Numbered from the stretch's first letter, positions 7,539 to 15,285 are shown. The stretch: 64,000 bases of DNA from Microbacterium sp. VKM Ac-2870 (GCF_015350795.1 NZ_JADKSH010000005.1:1-64000); one strand, 5' to 3'. A program made the numbers and translations. Notes: generated by a model not told the origin, from the letters alone.

Positions 7539-7739
7539 TCACGCGCCCCGATAGTCTGCGGGCGGTGTCACCGGATAGTCACGCCCACCTTTGGATGCGT
7601 TGCAATGCGGACAGGTCGTCTGCGCGTTCTCCAATGTTGTGTCGCCTCCCCGCGACCTCGGAACCGAATGGTCGATTTGCGGACTGTCGGTATCCATCCG
7701 GCAGTAAACACAAGTACTCGGATTCTCATTCCAGAGCAT
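7539..7739 (-). pseudogene. HNH-nuclease toxin tip fragment
   Basis: A 66-residue reading frame. It carries an HNH nuclease core: CVYC, then QIDHSVPRSRGGDTTLENAQ with the His of the ββα-metal fold, then CPHCNASKGGRDYP. This is the form found at the C-terminus of contact-dependent or Rhs/WXG-type toxins. The N-terminal delivery part is missing. The only ATG lies in DNA belonging to the partial HEAT repeat, so the upstream sequence was replaced by recombination. It is followed 27 bases later by the DUF4265-like gene, the order expected for toxin then immunity. Confidence 0.65.
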
Positions 7740-7869
7740 TCACCAAGACGGGAATAGCGCTCACGTATCGGATCCCGGAGCGTCGCAAATCCGCCAGCGA
7801 CGAATATGCGTAGCCAAGGTCTAGGAGTTCGGCGAGGACTGACTCTTCGCCGTGGGACTGTTCACTCAT
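7726..7869 (-). pseudogene. 5' fragment of a HEAT-repeat immunity gene
   Basis: It encodes 47 residues (MSEQSHGEESVLAELLDLG... to VLVNALE) very like the HEAT protein at 6283-6933. It stops at a TGA where the full copy has CGA, and the sequence then changes to HNH-toxin coding sequence. The rest of the gene is missing. It overlaps the HNH fragment by 14 bases in a different frame. Confidence 0.75.
7729..7869 (-). repeat. 141-bp direct repeat, copy 2
   Basis: Gap-free partner of 6718-6858. Its left edge at about 7729 is the junction with HNH-toxin sequence, marking a recombination breakpoint. Confidence 0.75.
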
Positions 7870-7981
7870 GGGGTGGGCGACCATACGGACGAGCCAAGGT
7901 CGAGACCCGCGCCAATCGCACAGCTCACACCTTCCGCATGGGTTGCCACACGACGGCTGCCTTACTGGTTTCCTCCGTCCA

Positions 7982-8626
7982 TCAGCTGTCACCACTCTCG
8001 ATACTTACGCCTCCTAATCCGTCACCGGGTTGCAAGGCCCTGGTCGCCAGCCAAAGCTGCCCGGCAACTCCCCAGTAGACCGACATGTCCGTGAGCTCCA
8101 GGTTCGGGACAGTATCCGCCCCTCCGAGGAACAATGGGACTCGATAACCAACGCAGTCATCATGACTGATCGGCAGCGTCGGTCTCGACGCATCCACCCA
8201 CTCCGAGAAGAAGCCGGATGCAAGAGCCGCGTCTTCGTATCTGTGCAGTGTTGAGTCGTGGAACTCGTCGAACGTCGCGGGGATCGTCAAAACCTCTCCT
8301 GTTCCGGGTTCAACGAGAAGCACCGATTTGAAACGTGCATCCTCCGCGAGCGTGACCTCGAAGCCGAACTGACGCCCGAGCCAGTCGAAGGCGAAGGGGC
8401 GGATGTCAGTCGCCGGGAACATTTCTGAGATCCGCTGCGCCGCCGCAGGCCCCGACCGGTCGTCATGAACGCGGTAGAGACCCCCGCGGAACGAGGCGCC
8501 TGCGAACTCATCCATGAATAACGAGTATCCAGGCACCGTAACCAGCATTTCATCCCGCCAGGGCGCACCTCGGCTCGGGAGGACGTCGCGTCGTGTGCCG
8601 AACACCCTTCGGAACTCATCGAACAT
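7982..8626 (-). CDS. GAD/DUF1851-like (Tdi1-type) probable immunity protein
   Basis: A 214-residue acidic protein. The layout resembles GAD-like/DUF1851 immunity proteins such as T6SS Tdi1: an N-terminal MFDEFRRVFG, a central GLYRVHDDRSGPAAAQRISEMFP, then DIRPFAFDWLGRQFGFEV and a C-terminal VYWGVAGQLW. It has AAGGAG five bases upstream of the ATG at 8626. It directly follows a degenerate HNH toxin tip (stop at 8642-8644), the usual toxin-immunity order. Family assignment is by pattern only. Confidence 0.6.
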   Translation of the reverse strand: MFDEFRRVFGTRRDVLPSRGAPWRDEMLVTVPGYSLFMDEFAGASFRGGLYRVHDDRSGPAAAQRISEMFPATDIRPFAFDWLGRQFGFEVTLAEDARFKSVLLVEPGTGEVLTIPATFDEFHDSTLHRYEDAALASGFFSEWVDASRPTLPISHDDCVGYRVPLFLGGADTVPNLELTDMSVYWGVAGQLWLATRALQPGDGLGGVSIESGDS

Positions 8627-8641
8627 GGGTCTCCTTGCCTA

Positions 8642-8972
8642 TCAACATATTCCTACCGAGATCACGCACGTGCCCGGCGCAGTGCCTCGCAGTTGGGAGG
8701 CTATCTGAGCTCCGAGACTTCGGTTGACTGAAGCGTCTAGGGGGCTGAGATTCGACAGGTGGTTCGAACCGCCCAATTGCAGATCGATGACGTGATCTAC
8801 GTCGGCACCGGGTGGGACTTCAGCGCCTGAACCTCGGAAGGTCGAGGTTGCGGAAGTGCGCGGCCGTCAGCAACGCATAGTCCTTGCTATCAGCGAGGTT
8901 CAACACAACCGGCTCGATAGCTGACCACCTCGCCACGACCCACCCCTTCGAAGTGTTGCGTATGGAGTACCC
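8642..8972 (-). pseudogene. Degenerate HNH toxin C-terminal domain, frameshifted
   Basis: From about 8820 down to the TGA at 8642-8644 the frame reads GADVDHVIDLQLGGSNHLSN, LSPLDASVNRSLGAQIASQL, then ends VISVGIC. This is the VDHxxDLQLGG type of HNH toxin tip. Upstream (8972-8820), a different frame reads YSIRNTSKGWVVARWSAIEP to HFRNLDLPRFRR and stops at 8820-8822. The two frames overlap at 8820-8866, so they may be one gene broken by a frameshift or two joined scraps. The stop lies 15 bases before the start of the Tdi1-like immunity gene. Confidence 0.6.
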
Positions 8973-9323
8973 CTAACGGGACTCGCTGCGGTCACCCTAT
9001 ACGGAACAGCAGACACAGCAAGAGGCGGGCCGCGCCGGCACCACCTGCGGGTGTTCGTTTAGCGATCCCCAAACGAGTATCACCGGCTTGCTAGACGCCC
9101 GTGTATCCCAGCAACCCGCCGACACGGATGCCAGGCGACTTGGACGGTGGGGAGGCTGAAGTTCGAGAGAAAGTCAGAGGCGTTCTCGAGGGACCGGCTT
9201 CGTGGGTCGCCCCTGCGGTCTGTCGACCCGGCCAGCCGGACCGAGTACAACTGAGCAGTTCGTCACGAGTTTCAGCCCTTCGCATGATTGACACGCAATG
9301 GGCACGCGCGTTGAATACGAACC
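8973..9323. other. Stretch with no supported gene
   Basis: The only long frame is on the minus strand (9091-9366), with unconvincing composition and no recognisable domain. The right end holds a promoter (9288-9316) for the membrane protein gene at 9324. The rest looks like debris of the toxin/immunity region. Confidence 0.5.
9288..9316 (+). promoter_or_regulatory. Promoter giving a leaderless transcript
   Basis: TTGACA at 9288-9293, a 17-base spacer, and TTGAAT at 9311-9316. The ATG at 9324 is seven bases past the -10, so it coincides with the predicted transcription start. No ribosome binding site is present, consistent with leaderless translation. Confidence 0.6.
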
Positions 9324-9704
9324 ATGACCGGAGCCCCGCGCGCCATGTTTTGGTACTACCTCGCAATTGGCGTGATCGCCGGAGTCATGATCGTTCTCCC
9401 GATGTATCTGCCACTGGCGTGGACAGGGCCGATCGCTGTGGGCGGCGCGCTTCTCATTTGGTTGATCGATCGCCTCTTCTTCGGCGGAGCCAGACCGTCG
9501 CGGTCTGGTTCCAGGCGTGACCAGCTGCCGTACATGCTGTGTCTTGCTGCACTATTTATCGGCTCCATGGCGCTTTCGTGGACGGTTCTGCGGGCGAACG
9601 GCATGTACTGGATTGGCTGGATCCTTGCCGCCATGACAGCAGCACTCATCGTCTTTCTTGGCCCCGTCATTCAGAAACGCGCTCGACCGAGCCTCCAGAA
9701 CTAG
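9324..9704 (+). CDS. Small membrane protein, unknown function
   Basis: A 126-residue protein with four hydrophobic segments (about residues 9-27, 31-50, 72-90 and 98-116). A basic loop (GGARPSRSGSRRDQ) separates the second and third. No family is recognised. It is convergent with a secreted Cys-containing protein gene, and a shared hairpin sits between them. Self-protection or transport for that secreted product is possible but unproven. Confidence 0.6.
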   Translation: MTGAPRAMFWYYLAIGVIAGVMIVLPMYLPLAWTGPIAVGGALLIWLIDRLFFGGARPSRSGSRRDQLPYMLCLAALFIGSMALSWTVLRANGMYWIGWILAAMTAALIVFLGPVIQKRARPSLQN

Positions 9705-9718
9705 TCCTGAAGGCTCGG
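9687..9718. terminator. Bidirectional hairpin between convergent genes
   Basis: Inverted arms CCGAGCCT (9687-9694) and AGGCTCGG (9711-9718), with additional partial pairing inside. It overlaps the end of the membrane protein gene and precedes the stop of the opposing gene at 9738. Confidence 0.5.
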
Positions 9719-9737
9719 CCGATATCGCAACGGATGT

Positions 9738-10211
9738 CTACACGGTGCAGGAGACGGCCAACCCAACCGCCGCTCCTGAACCCACCGCGACCCACGCGAC
9801 TGCGGTCTCGGGGGGGTAGATGACCAGCATCAAGCCGCCGTAGATGGCCAGTGCGCACCCCCAGGGGAACGGGGGCACGCTGCTGTAGTAACCCCCGCCG
9901 TTGTAGACCAGCGGGTAGTTCGCGACCATGTTCCCGTTGATGTACTTCTGCAAGAAGCTGCCCTTGCAATCGGTAGTTTGCTCCCCGACGTACAAGGACC
10001 AGCTGTTCCCATCGGGCATCTGACAGATGTACTCGTACTGGCCGGTATCCATCGGGTGCAAGGTGGTGTCCTTTTGCGCACTGGCTGGTTGCGATGGGGT
10101 CGTGGGGGGCGCGGAGCTATGCACTCCGTCGAGAGGGGCTGCATTCGCGGCTGTAGGTGCCAATGCAGAAAGCACCACCACCAGACCCACGATGAGGCTC
10201 TTGAGTTTCAT
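9738..10211 (-). CDS. Secreted Cys-containing protein with hydrophobic C-terminus
   Basis: A 157-residue protein with a clear signal peptide (MKLKSLIVGLVVVLSALAPTAANA). A Pro/Ser/Thr-rich linker follows. A polar part contains CQMPDGNSWSLYVGEQTTDC, and a hydrophobic glycine-rich tail (PWGCALAIYGGLMLVIYPP to GSGAAVGLAVSCTV) ends it. AGGAGAAG precedes the ATG at 10211. No family is recognised. The overall plan (signal peptide, Cys residues, hydrophobic Gly/Ala tail ending near a Cys) resembles bacteriocin precursors. It is divergent from a TetR gene with operator-like palindromes between them. Confidence 0.6.
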   Translation of the reverse strand: MKLKSLIVGLVVVLSALAPTAANAAPLDGVHSSAPPTTPSQPASAQKDTTLHPMDTGQYEYICQMPDGNSWSLYVGEQTTDCKGSFLQKYINGNMVANYPLVYNGGGYYSSVPPFPWGCALAIYGGLMLVIYPPETAVAWVAVGSGAAVGLAVSCTV

Positions 10212-10283
10212 CGTCTTCTCCTATCCGAGGGGCGATTCTGTGACGTCTTCGATGGCGTCGTGCCCTCGGCGTGAAGCTAGGTG

Positions 10284-10299
10284 CTGACCAATCGGTCAG
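10284..10299. promoter_or_regulatory. Operator-like palindrome, site 1
   Basis: CTGACC-AATC-GGTCAG is a perfect inverted repeat with a 4-base centre. It lies between the divergent secreted-protein gene and the TetR gene. Its form is typical of TetR-family operators. Confidence 0.6.
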
Positions 10300-10347
10300 G
10301 GAACACGGTGGCATCGACCCGTGAACAACTCGCCAAAAGTCGATGCC

Positions 10348-10363
10348 CTGACCGGGCGTTCAG
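10348..10363. promoter_or_regulatory. Operator-like palindrome, site 2
   Basis: CTGACC-GGGC-GTTCAG has one mismatch between arms and the same half-site as the palindrome at 10284-10299. Its centre is 64 bp from that of site 1. It is 29 bp upstream of the TetR start. Confidence 0.5.
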
Positions 10364-10391
10364 TTCCTACGTTGAACGTGGAGGAAGACAG

Positions 10392-11042
10392 ATGCACCGA
10401 ACGCACGCGAATCTTGCTGATCTGCCCGCTCTCGTCCCTGTAGCTATCTCTGCAGGTCAGGACAACGCGCTACCGGAGATCCTCGACGCTGCGGTGCGTG
10501 TGTTTGATGAGCGTGGATACAGCCACGCGAGCATCAGCGAAATCGCCGAACGCGCTGACGTCTCGAAATCCCTGGTGTGCTATTTCTTCCCGTCGAAAGC
10601 GTCGATCGCTGTAACGGTGATCAATCTGGCCTACCCAGATGGCGTCTTCATGGGCGTGGAGCGGACCGAGGAGGACCCCCTAGACGCGATCATTTGGTCG
10701 GCGCATCATGTCACGACGAACGCGTTTCGCAGCCCTTTGGCGCGTGTGGCGCTTGCCCTTCGGGATCACCCGGATGTGCGAGGGTGGCCTGCACCCCCGA
10801 GCTACTGCGGGTGGCTTGGGAGAATCACCGACTACCTCGTCGAAGCGCGTTCCGGGGGTCGCATCGATCCCGCTGCGCCGGCGCGCCGCGAAGCACGACT
10901 GATTCTCGGGGCAATAACAGGAATCATCACCCTTGCACGCAGCACTGGAGATGTCGTGAACGTCGTTGCCGACGTGGTCGAAGTCACTCAGGACCGCCTA
11001 AACCTCCTGGAGACTCGCGCGCCCCAGCATGCACCTGGTTGA
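10392..11042 (+). CDS. TetR-family regulator, gamma-butyrolactone-receptor-like
   Basis: A 216-residue protein. Its N-terminal helix-turn-helix (about residues 30-75) reads ILDAAVRVFDERGYSHASIS, then EIAERADVSKSLVCYFF. The ligand domain contains PPSYCGWLGRITDYLVEA, with a Trp placed like the conserved Trp of ScbR/ArpA-type receptors. It ends with a hydrophobic dimer helix (ARLILGAITGIITLA). The ATG at 10392 follows GAGGAAG; upstream in-frame starts lack a site. It probably represses itself and the divergent secreted protein through the two palindromes upstream. The butyrolactone assignment is tentative. Confidence 0.7.
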   Translation: MHRTHANLADLPALVPVAISAGQDNALPEILDAAVRVFDERGYSHASISEIAERADVSKSLVCYFFPSKASIAVTVINLAYPDGVFMGVERTEEDPLDAIIWSAHHVTTNAFRSPLARVALALRDHPDVRGWPAPPSYCGWLGRITDYLVEARSGGRIDPAAPARREARLILGAITGIITLARSTGDVVNVVADVVEVTQDRLNLLETRAPQHAPG

Positions 11043-11560
11043 GACCGAGTGTCACACCACGGAAAGTAGTCCTTCGGTGCACCCGGACGCGGCCATCCTG
11101 GCGGGATGCCTCTTTCGTGTCATACGCAACCAGCCGTAGGCGATTCTGGCTCTCGACGCATCTTCCGGCCGCGAGGGGTTCCGCCCCCGACGTCGACGAG
11201 GCCGGGCAGCTCGTCCGCGTACTGGCGGTCGAGGCGTTCATTAGCGGCCATCGTTATACGACCCTGGGGAGTTGCTCCCGACTCGCGTGTATCGAGCGCT
11301 TCGACGCGAGAGCGAACCAGTTGCTGGACGACGTGGCAAGACGTCCCGCTGACGATCCTCAAACGAGCGGCCGGTACGCGTGCTGCCCGCAGCACGCGGG
11401 CGGGCAGCCGAAGCGGGGCCGCCCGAAAAGAGCCGCTACGGGTTTCGCGCCGGTTAGGTTTCGGGCGTGAGTTCTGGGCGGCCTCTCATCGGCGCGTCGC
11501 CGTCGAGATCGACGTCGACCGAGGCCTCCCAAAAACGATCGTTTTCGGCTGGCTCTCGAA
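11043..11560. other. 518-base stretch without a supported gene
   Basis: Frames on both strands remain open because of GC content, but none gives a recognisable protein. The best is a minus-strand frame at 11120-11395 (with ITMAANERLDRQYADELPGL), which I cannot support. The right end holds a 20-bp palindrome (11529-11548) shared with 19108-19127. Short GGTTTCG motifs lie at 11430-11465. Confidence 0.45.
11529..11548. repeat. 20-bp palindrome flanking the arsenic block, left copy
   Basis: Centre AAAACGATCGTTTT, with CC and GG at the ends. Matches 19108-19127 at 18 of 20 positions. The pair brackets the MerR-to-GNAT arsenic block. It could be a recombination crossover site or a terminator-like element. 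Confidence 0.6.
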
Positions 11561-11929
11561 TCAGAATTGCGAGAGCTGTTCCATGAACTCGTCGGCCATC
11601 GCGACTTGCCTGCTGAGCTTCGCTCGCCGCTCTGCGGTCTCGTCGCGGATCGCGTCGAGCCGCTTCCGAAGGTCAACGTCATTCGGAGATGCGGCGAGGG
11701 CGTCGACGACGTCCAGCAGTTCACGCATCTCGTCGAGGGTGAACCCGAGCGGCTTCATCCGACGGATGAGAAGAATGCGCGCGATGTCAGCGTCGGTGTA
11801 GAGCCGAAATCCGCCCTCGGTGCGAGCGGATGGTGTGACGAGTCCGATTTCGTCATAGTGCCGCAGGGTCCGGGAGGACAACTCGGTGCGCTCGGTGACC
11901 TCCCCAATACGGGCGGTTTCTTCGTGCAT
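11561..11929 (-). CDS. MerR-family transcriptional regulator
   Basis: A 122-residue protein. The N-terminal winged helix (RIGEVTERTELSSRTLRHYD) and the GGFRLYTDADIARILLIRRM segment are diagnostic of MerR. A coiled-coil dimer helix follows, with LDEMRELLDVVDALA and a polar C-terminus. There is no Cys, so it is not a classical MerR/ZntR metal sensor. The ATG at 11929 begins the domain. The gene start lies inside the 3' end of the upstream gene (overlap 77 bases, different frame), an odd arrangement suggesting a recombination junction. Confidence 0.8.
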   Translation of the reverse strand: MHEETARIGEVTERTELSSRTLRHYDEIGLVTPSARTEGGFRLYTDADIARILLIRRMKPLGFTLDEMRELLDVVDALAASPNDVDLRKRLDAIRDETAERRAKLSRQVAMADEFMEQLSQF

Positions 11930-12713
11930 CACGACGGCATCCTTTCCGATCGCCGTACTGCGTGACCCTGTTTGCGAGCACCAGAATCGCGGACATGGCG
12001 TCAGCGTCTGGGAACGAGTACCGTCGCTCGTCGACCTCAACTGAGACTCGCAGCTCGAGCAAGGGCCACACCTTGCCGTGAGCCGAGCCGGCAGACGCGC
12101 GCCATAAGCGCTCGACTTGCTCCGGGTTGCCAATGTCGCCATCGGAGAGATGGTTCCGCACCTCATTTGCCGCGGCCGTGACGAGCGTCAGGTAAGACGG
12201 GTCATCGACCTTGACGCCGTAGCTCTCGAGAATCTCGAGGAGACCTAGCCGCTGCTGCTTCAGGGCTTCTTTGCGCTCCGGGTCCACCTCGGCTTTCCGC
12301 TGCTCCGCCCAATCAGCGAGAACGAGCGACAAGTGACGACGCAGCACCTCGCGCGAATCACGCGAGGCCATGACCCATACAGCTTGAGACGCGGACTCGA
12401 GCGCCGCACGCGCGAGCGTCTGAGCCGGCCGCGCCTCGTGATGCACGGCCGCGTCGGGGTGAAAGGACAGCGGCGCCACGAAATCTGCCCACATGCCCAA
12501 GTGCTCGAGCGCTGACGATAAGTACGAGCGACACCACATCTCGCATGACTGCGGCAGATGATCATCGATGGTCCTAAATGGTGACCCATCGATGGCCGGC
12601 GGCGTCTCGGATAGTAGGTCGCGCATCAACCGCGCTGACTGCGCCACCTCAACCCACGGGCGCGACTGCTCACGATCGATCGGGATCCGGTTGGGAACAT
12701 CGTCAGCTTTCAC
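11853..12713 (-). CDS. Conserved hypothetical soluble protein
   Basis: A 286-residue, mostly helical protein. It contains EHLGMWADFVAPLSFHPD and a long helical segment (LSLVLADWAEQRKAEVDPER). I do not recognise a domain. Its C-terminal 25 or so residues (GCRRDARRNRPYWGGHRAHR) are basic, overlap the MerR gene, and look like read-through rather than native sequence. The natural 3' end may have been lost when the MerR gene was joined. Confidence 0.55.
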   Translation of the reverse strand: MKADDVPNRIPIDREQSRPWVEVAQSARLMRDLLSETPPAIDGSPFRTIDDHLPQSCEMWCRSYLSSALEHLGMWADFVAPLSFHPDAAVHHEARPAQTLARAALESASQAVWVMASRDSREVLRRHLSLVLADWAEQRKAEVDPERKEALKQQRLGLLEILESYGVKVDDPSYLTLVTAAANEVRNHLSDGDIGNPEQVERLWRASAGSAHGKVWPLLELRVSVEVDERRYSFPDADAMSAILVLANRVTQYGDRKGCRRDARRNRPYWGGHRAHRVVLPDPAAL

Positions 12714-12788
12714 GGCGCGAGCGTAGCGTGACTCTTGTCGGCTGAGCCGAAGGCCCTGAGTTCGAGCTGCTTCGGCGCCTCCACTGCC

Positions 12789-13190
12789 TCAGACGAGCTC
12801 GCTGACGAGCTGCTGGATCCGTGCGCGGATGTCGTCGCGGATGGGACGGACGGCGTCGATGCCCTGGCCGGCGGGGTCGTCGAGCTTCCAGTCCTCGTAG
12901 CGCTTCCCGGGGAAGAAGGGGCACGCGTCGCCGCATCCCATCGTGATGACGACGTCCGAGGCCTGCACGGCTTCGGTAGTGAGGACCTTTGGCTGCTCGG
13001 CGGTGATGTCGATGCCCAGCTCGGCCATCGCCTGAACAGCGGTGGGGTTGATCTGGTCGGCGGGCATCGACCCCGCGGAGCGGACCTCGATGCGGTCGCC
13101 GGCGATGTCGCGAAGGAATCCCGCGGCCATCTGGGAGCGGCCGGCGTTGTGGACGCAGACGAACAGGACGGAGGGCTTGGTGTCAGTCAT
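12789..13190 (-). CDS. arsC: Arsenate reductase, low-molecular-weight phosphatase type
   Basis: A 133-residue cytoplasmic enzyme reducing arsenate to arsenite. The P-loop is VCVHNAGRSQMA, with the catalytic Cys at about residue 12. Further Cys residues in MGCGDACPFFPG serve the thioredoxin- or mycothiol-linked cascade, and the YEDWKLDDPAGQ segment carries the general-acid Asp. It lies 11 bases downstream of the ArsR-ArsC fusion in one operon running trxB, acr3, arsRC, arsC. A thioredoxin reductase in the same operon fits thioredoxin coupling. Confidence 0.9.
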   Translation of the reverse strand: MTDTKPSVLFVCVHNAGRSQMAAGFLRDIAGDRIEVRSAGSMPADQINPTAVQAMAELGIDITAEQPKVLTTEAVQASDVVITMGCGDACPFFPGKRYEDWKLDDPAGQGIDAVRPIRDDIRARIQQLVSELV

Positions 13191-13201
13191 GGTGGCTCCG
13201 G

Positions 13202-14194
13202 TCAGCGGGTGGTAGTGAGTGTGGCAAGAAGATCGTCGACGCGGCGGGCGATGTCGTCGCGGATCGCTGCGACGCCTTCTGCGGAGGCGAGGGCGGGGTC
13301 ACCGACGGTCCAGTCCTCGTAGCGGACGCCGGGGATGATCGGGCAGACATCACCGCAACCCATGGTGATGACGACGTCAGCTGCGCGGACTGCGTCATCG
13401 GTCAGCGGTTTCGGGAACCGCGGTTCGTCGTCGCCGGGGGTCAGCTCGTCGATGAGGGGCTGCACATGGGGGTGGATCTCAGCGGCCGGGGTCGATCCAG
13501 CAGAGCGCGCCACAACGGCGCCGCCCGAGCGCTGATTCACCAGCGCCGCGGCGAGCTGCGATCTACCTGCGTTCGCGACACAGACAAACAGCACCTGCGG
13601 CTGTCCCTGCGTGCGGTCACGGGTGATGTCGGTGAGTCGTTGGCGCGCGAAACGTTCGGTGAGCGACAGCAGGTGGTTCTTCACCCGAGCGCTTTTGGCC
13701 AAGGCCGTGTACGACTCGCGGACGATCGTCGCCACCAGGCTGCCGTCGAGCTGGGGGTAGTCCTGACTGAGCGCTTCGGCGAGGTGGGTGAGAGCGTCGT
13801 CGACGTTCTCGAGCCCCGCGTGCTCAGCGCGGACGGGGGCGACGGCGGCGGGCGCGAACGAGTCCAGCAGCGTCGTCACGGCCGGGCGAAGGGCCGGGGC
13901 GATCCGGTACCAGACCCACGTGCCACGCCGCTCGGAGGTGAGTACGCCGGTGTCGCGGAGGACCTTGAGGTGGTGCGACACGGTGGGCTGGGACACCTCG
14001 GCCAGTTCCGCGAGGTCGCACACGCACGATTCACCGCGCGCGTCGGTGGCGATCGCGGAAAGCATCCGCAGCCGCAGCGGATCGGATAGCGCCTTCAGCG
14101 TGGTGGCGATCGCGGCGGCCGCGTCGTCCCCGATCGCGTGCGTTGGGGACGGGGCGCAAGTATCTTCTGCGGTGGTGATCGTGGCGCTCATCAT
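13202..14194 (-). CDS. ArsR-ArsC fusion: arsenic-responsive repressor joined to arsenate reductase
   Basis: A 330-residue protein. Residues about 20-100 are an ArsR winged helix (LKALSDPLRLRMLSAIATDA, CVCDLAELAEVSQPTVSHHL) with a CxC metal site. A three-helix linker (about 130-185, SLVATIVRESYTALAKSARV) follows. The C-terminus (about 200-330) is a LMW-phosphatase ArsC with VCVANAGRSQLAAAL and MGCGDVCPIIPGVRYEDW. The start at 14194 overlaps the acr3 stop by four bases. It may tie arsenate reduction to arsenite sensing in one polypeptide. Confidence 0.88.
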   Translation of the reverse strand: MMSATITTAEDTCAPSPTHAIGDDAAAAIATTLKALSDPLRLRMLSAIATDARGESCVCDLAELAEVSQPTVSHHLKVLRDTGVLTSERRGTWVWYRIAPALRPAVTTLLDSFAPAAVAPVRAEHAGLENVDDALTHLAEALSQDYPQLDGSLVATIVRESYTALAKSARVKNHLLSLTERFARQRLTDITRDRTQGQPQVLFVCVANAGRSQLAAALVNQRSGGAVVARSAGSTPAAEIHPHVQPLIDELTPGDDEPRFPKPLTDDAVRAADVVITMGCGDVCPIIPGVRYEDWTVGDPALASAEGVAAIRDDIARRVDDLLATLTTTR

Positions 14195-15285
14195 CGAGTC
14201 CTTTCCAGGGCAGGTTCGGGAATCGCGTAGGGGTCGGTGTGGAACCATGCCCGCGCGGCCCACAGTGAGACGTAGACCAGGCCGACGAGCACGGGGACCT
14301 CGATCAGTGGCCCGACAACACCGGCGAGGGCTTGCCCGGACGTGGCGCCGAACGTGCCGATCGCGACGGCGATGGCGAGTTCGAAGTTGTTGCCGGCCGC
14401 GGTGAACGCGAGCGTCGATGAGCGGGCGTAGCCCAGGCCGAGGGTCTTACCGGTGATGAGGCCGGCGAACCACATGACGGCGAAGTACACCAGCAGCGGG
14501 ACCGCGATCCGCACGACGTCGAGCGGCCGTGAGGTGACCTGTTCCCCCTGGAGGGCGAACAGCAGCACGATCGTGAACAGCAGGCCGTACAGCGCCCACG
14601 GTCCGATCTTGGGCAGGAATGAGCCCTCGTACCAGGCGCGGCCCTTGCGGCGTTCCCCGATGAGACGGGACGCGAACCCGGCGACCAGTGGCACGCCGAG
14701 GAAGATGAGCACGTTGAGCGCGATCTGCCACACGGACACGTCCAGGCCTTGGCTGTCGAGGCCGAGCCAGCCGGGGAGGACGGTGAGGTAGAACCAGCCG
14801 AGGATCGAGAACGCGATGACCTGGAACACCGAGTTGATCGCAACAAGCACGGCCGCAGCTTCCCGGTCACCGCAAGCGAGGTCGTTCCAGATCACGACCA
14901 TGGCGATGCAGCGTGCGAGGCCGACGATGATCAGTCCCGTCCGGTACTCGGGCAGGTCCGGCAGGAACACCCACGCCAGGGCGAACATCAATGCAGGGCC
15001 CGCGATCCAGTTCAGCGCCAGCGACGAAACGAGGAGCTTCTTGTCGCCGGTCACGGCGGCGACCTTGTCGTATCGGACCTTCGCGAGCACCGGGTACATC
15101 ATGACCAGCAACCCGAGCGCGATCGGAATCGAGATCCCACCGACCTCAAGGTGTGACAGCAGTTCGGACAGCCCCGGGATGAACCGGCCCAGGAGGATGC
15201 CGCTGCCCATCGCCAAGCCGATCCACAGCGGTAGCCACCGGTCGAGGGTCGAGAGGCGGCGAGTAGCGGGTGCTGCGTTGCTCAC
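14191..15285 (-). CDS. acr3: Arsenite efflux permease Acr3
   Basis: A 364-residue integral membrane exporter of the Acr3/BASS fold with ten expected helices. The conserved Cys of Acr3 is in [39 protein letters not shown] carries the conserved AxNNFELA region. The GTG at 15285 overlaps the trxB stop (GTGA), supporting that start over the longer upstream frame. It exports arsenite made by the ArsC enzymes. Confidence 0.92.
   Translation of the reverse strand: MSNAAPATRRLSTLDRWLPLWIGLAMGSGILLGRFIPGLSELLSHLEVGGISIPIALGLLVMMYPVLAKVRYDKVAAVTGDKKLLVSSLALNWIAGPALMFALAWVFLPDLPEYRTGLIIVGLARCIAMVVIWNDLACGDREAAAVLVAINSVFQVIAFSILGWFYLTVLPGWLGLDSQGLDVSVWQIALNVLIFLGVPLVAGFASRLIGERRKGRAWYEGSFLPKIGPWALYGLLFTIVLLFALQGEQVTSRPLDVVRIAVPLLVYFAVMWFAGLITGKTLGLGYARSSTLAFTAAGNNFELAIAVAIGTFGATSGQALAGVVGPLIEVPVLVGLVYVSLWAARAWFHTDPYAIPEPALERTR

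Noticed and set aside
8761-8790. TTCGAACC resembling a tRNA T-loop, considered as the distal att site
   Set aside because: No acceptor or anticodon arms surround it, and on the minus strand it encodes the HNH motif residues GGSNH.
11120-11395. Minus-strand frame with a plausible helix (RLDRQYADELPGL)
   Set aside because: Short, no ribosome binding site found and no recognised family; left as unsupported.
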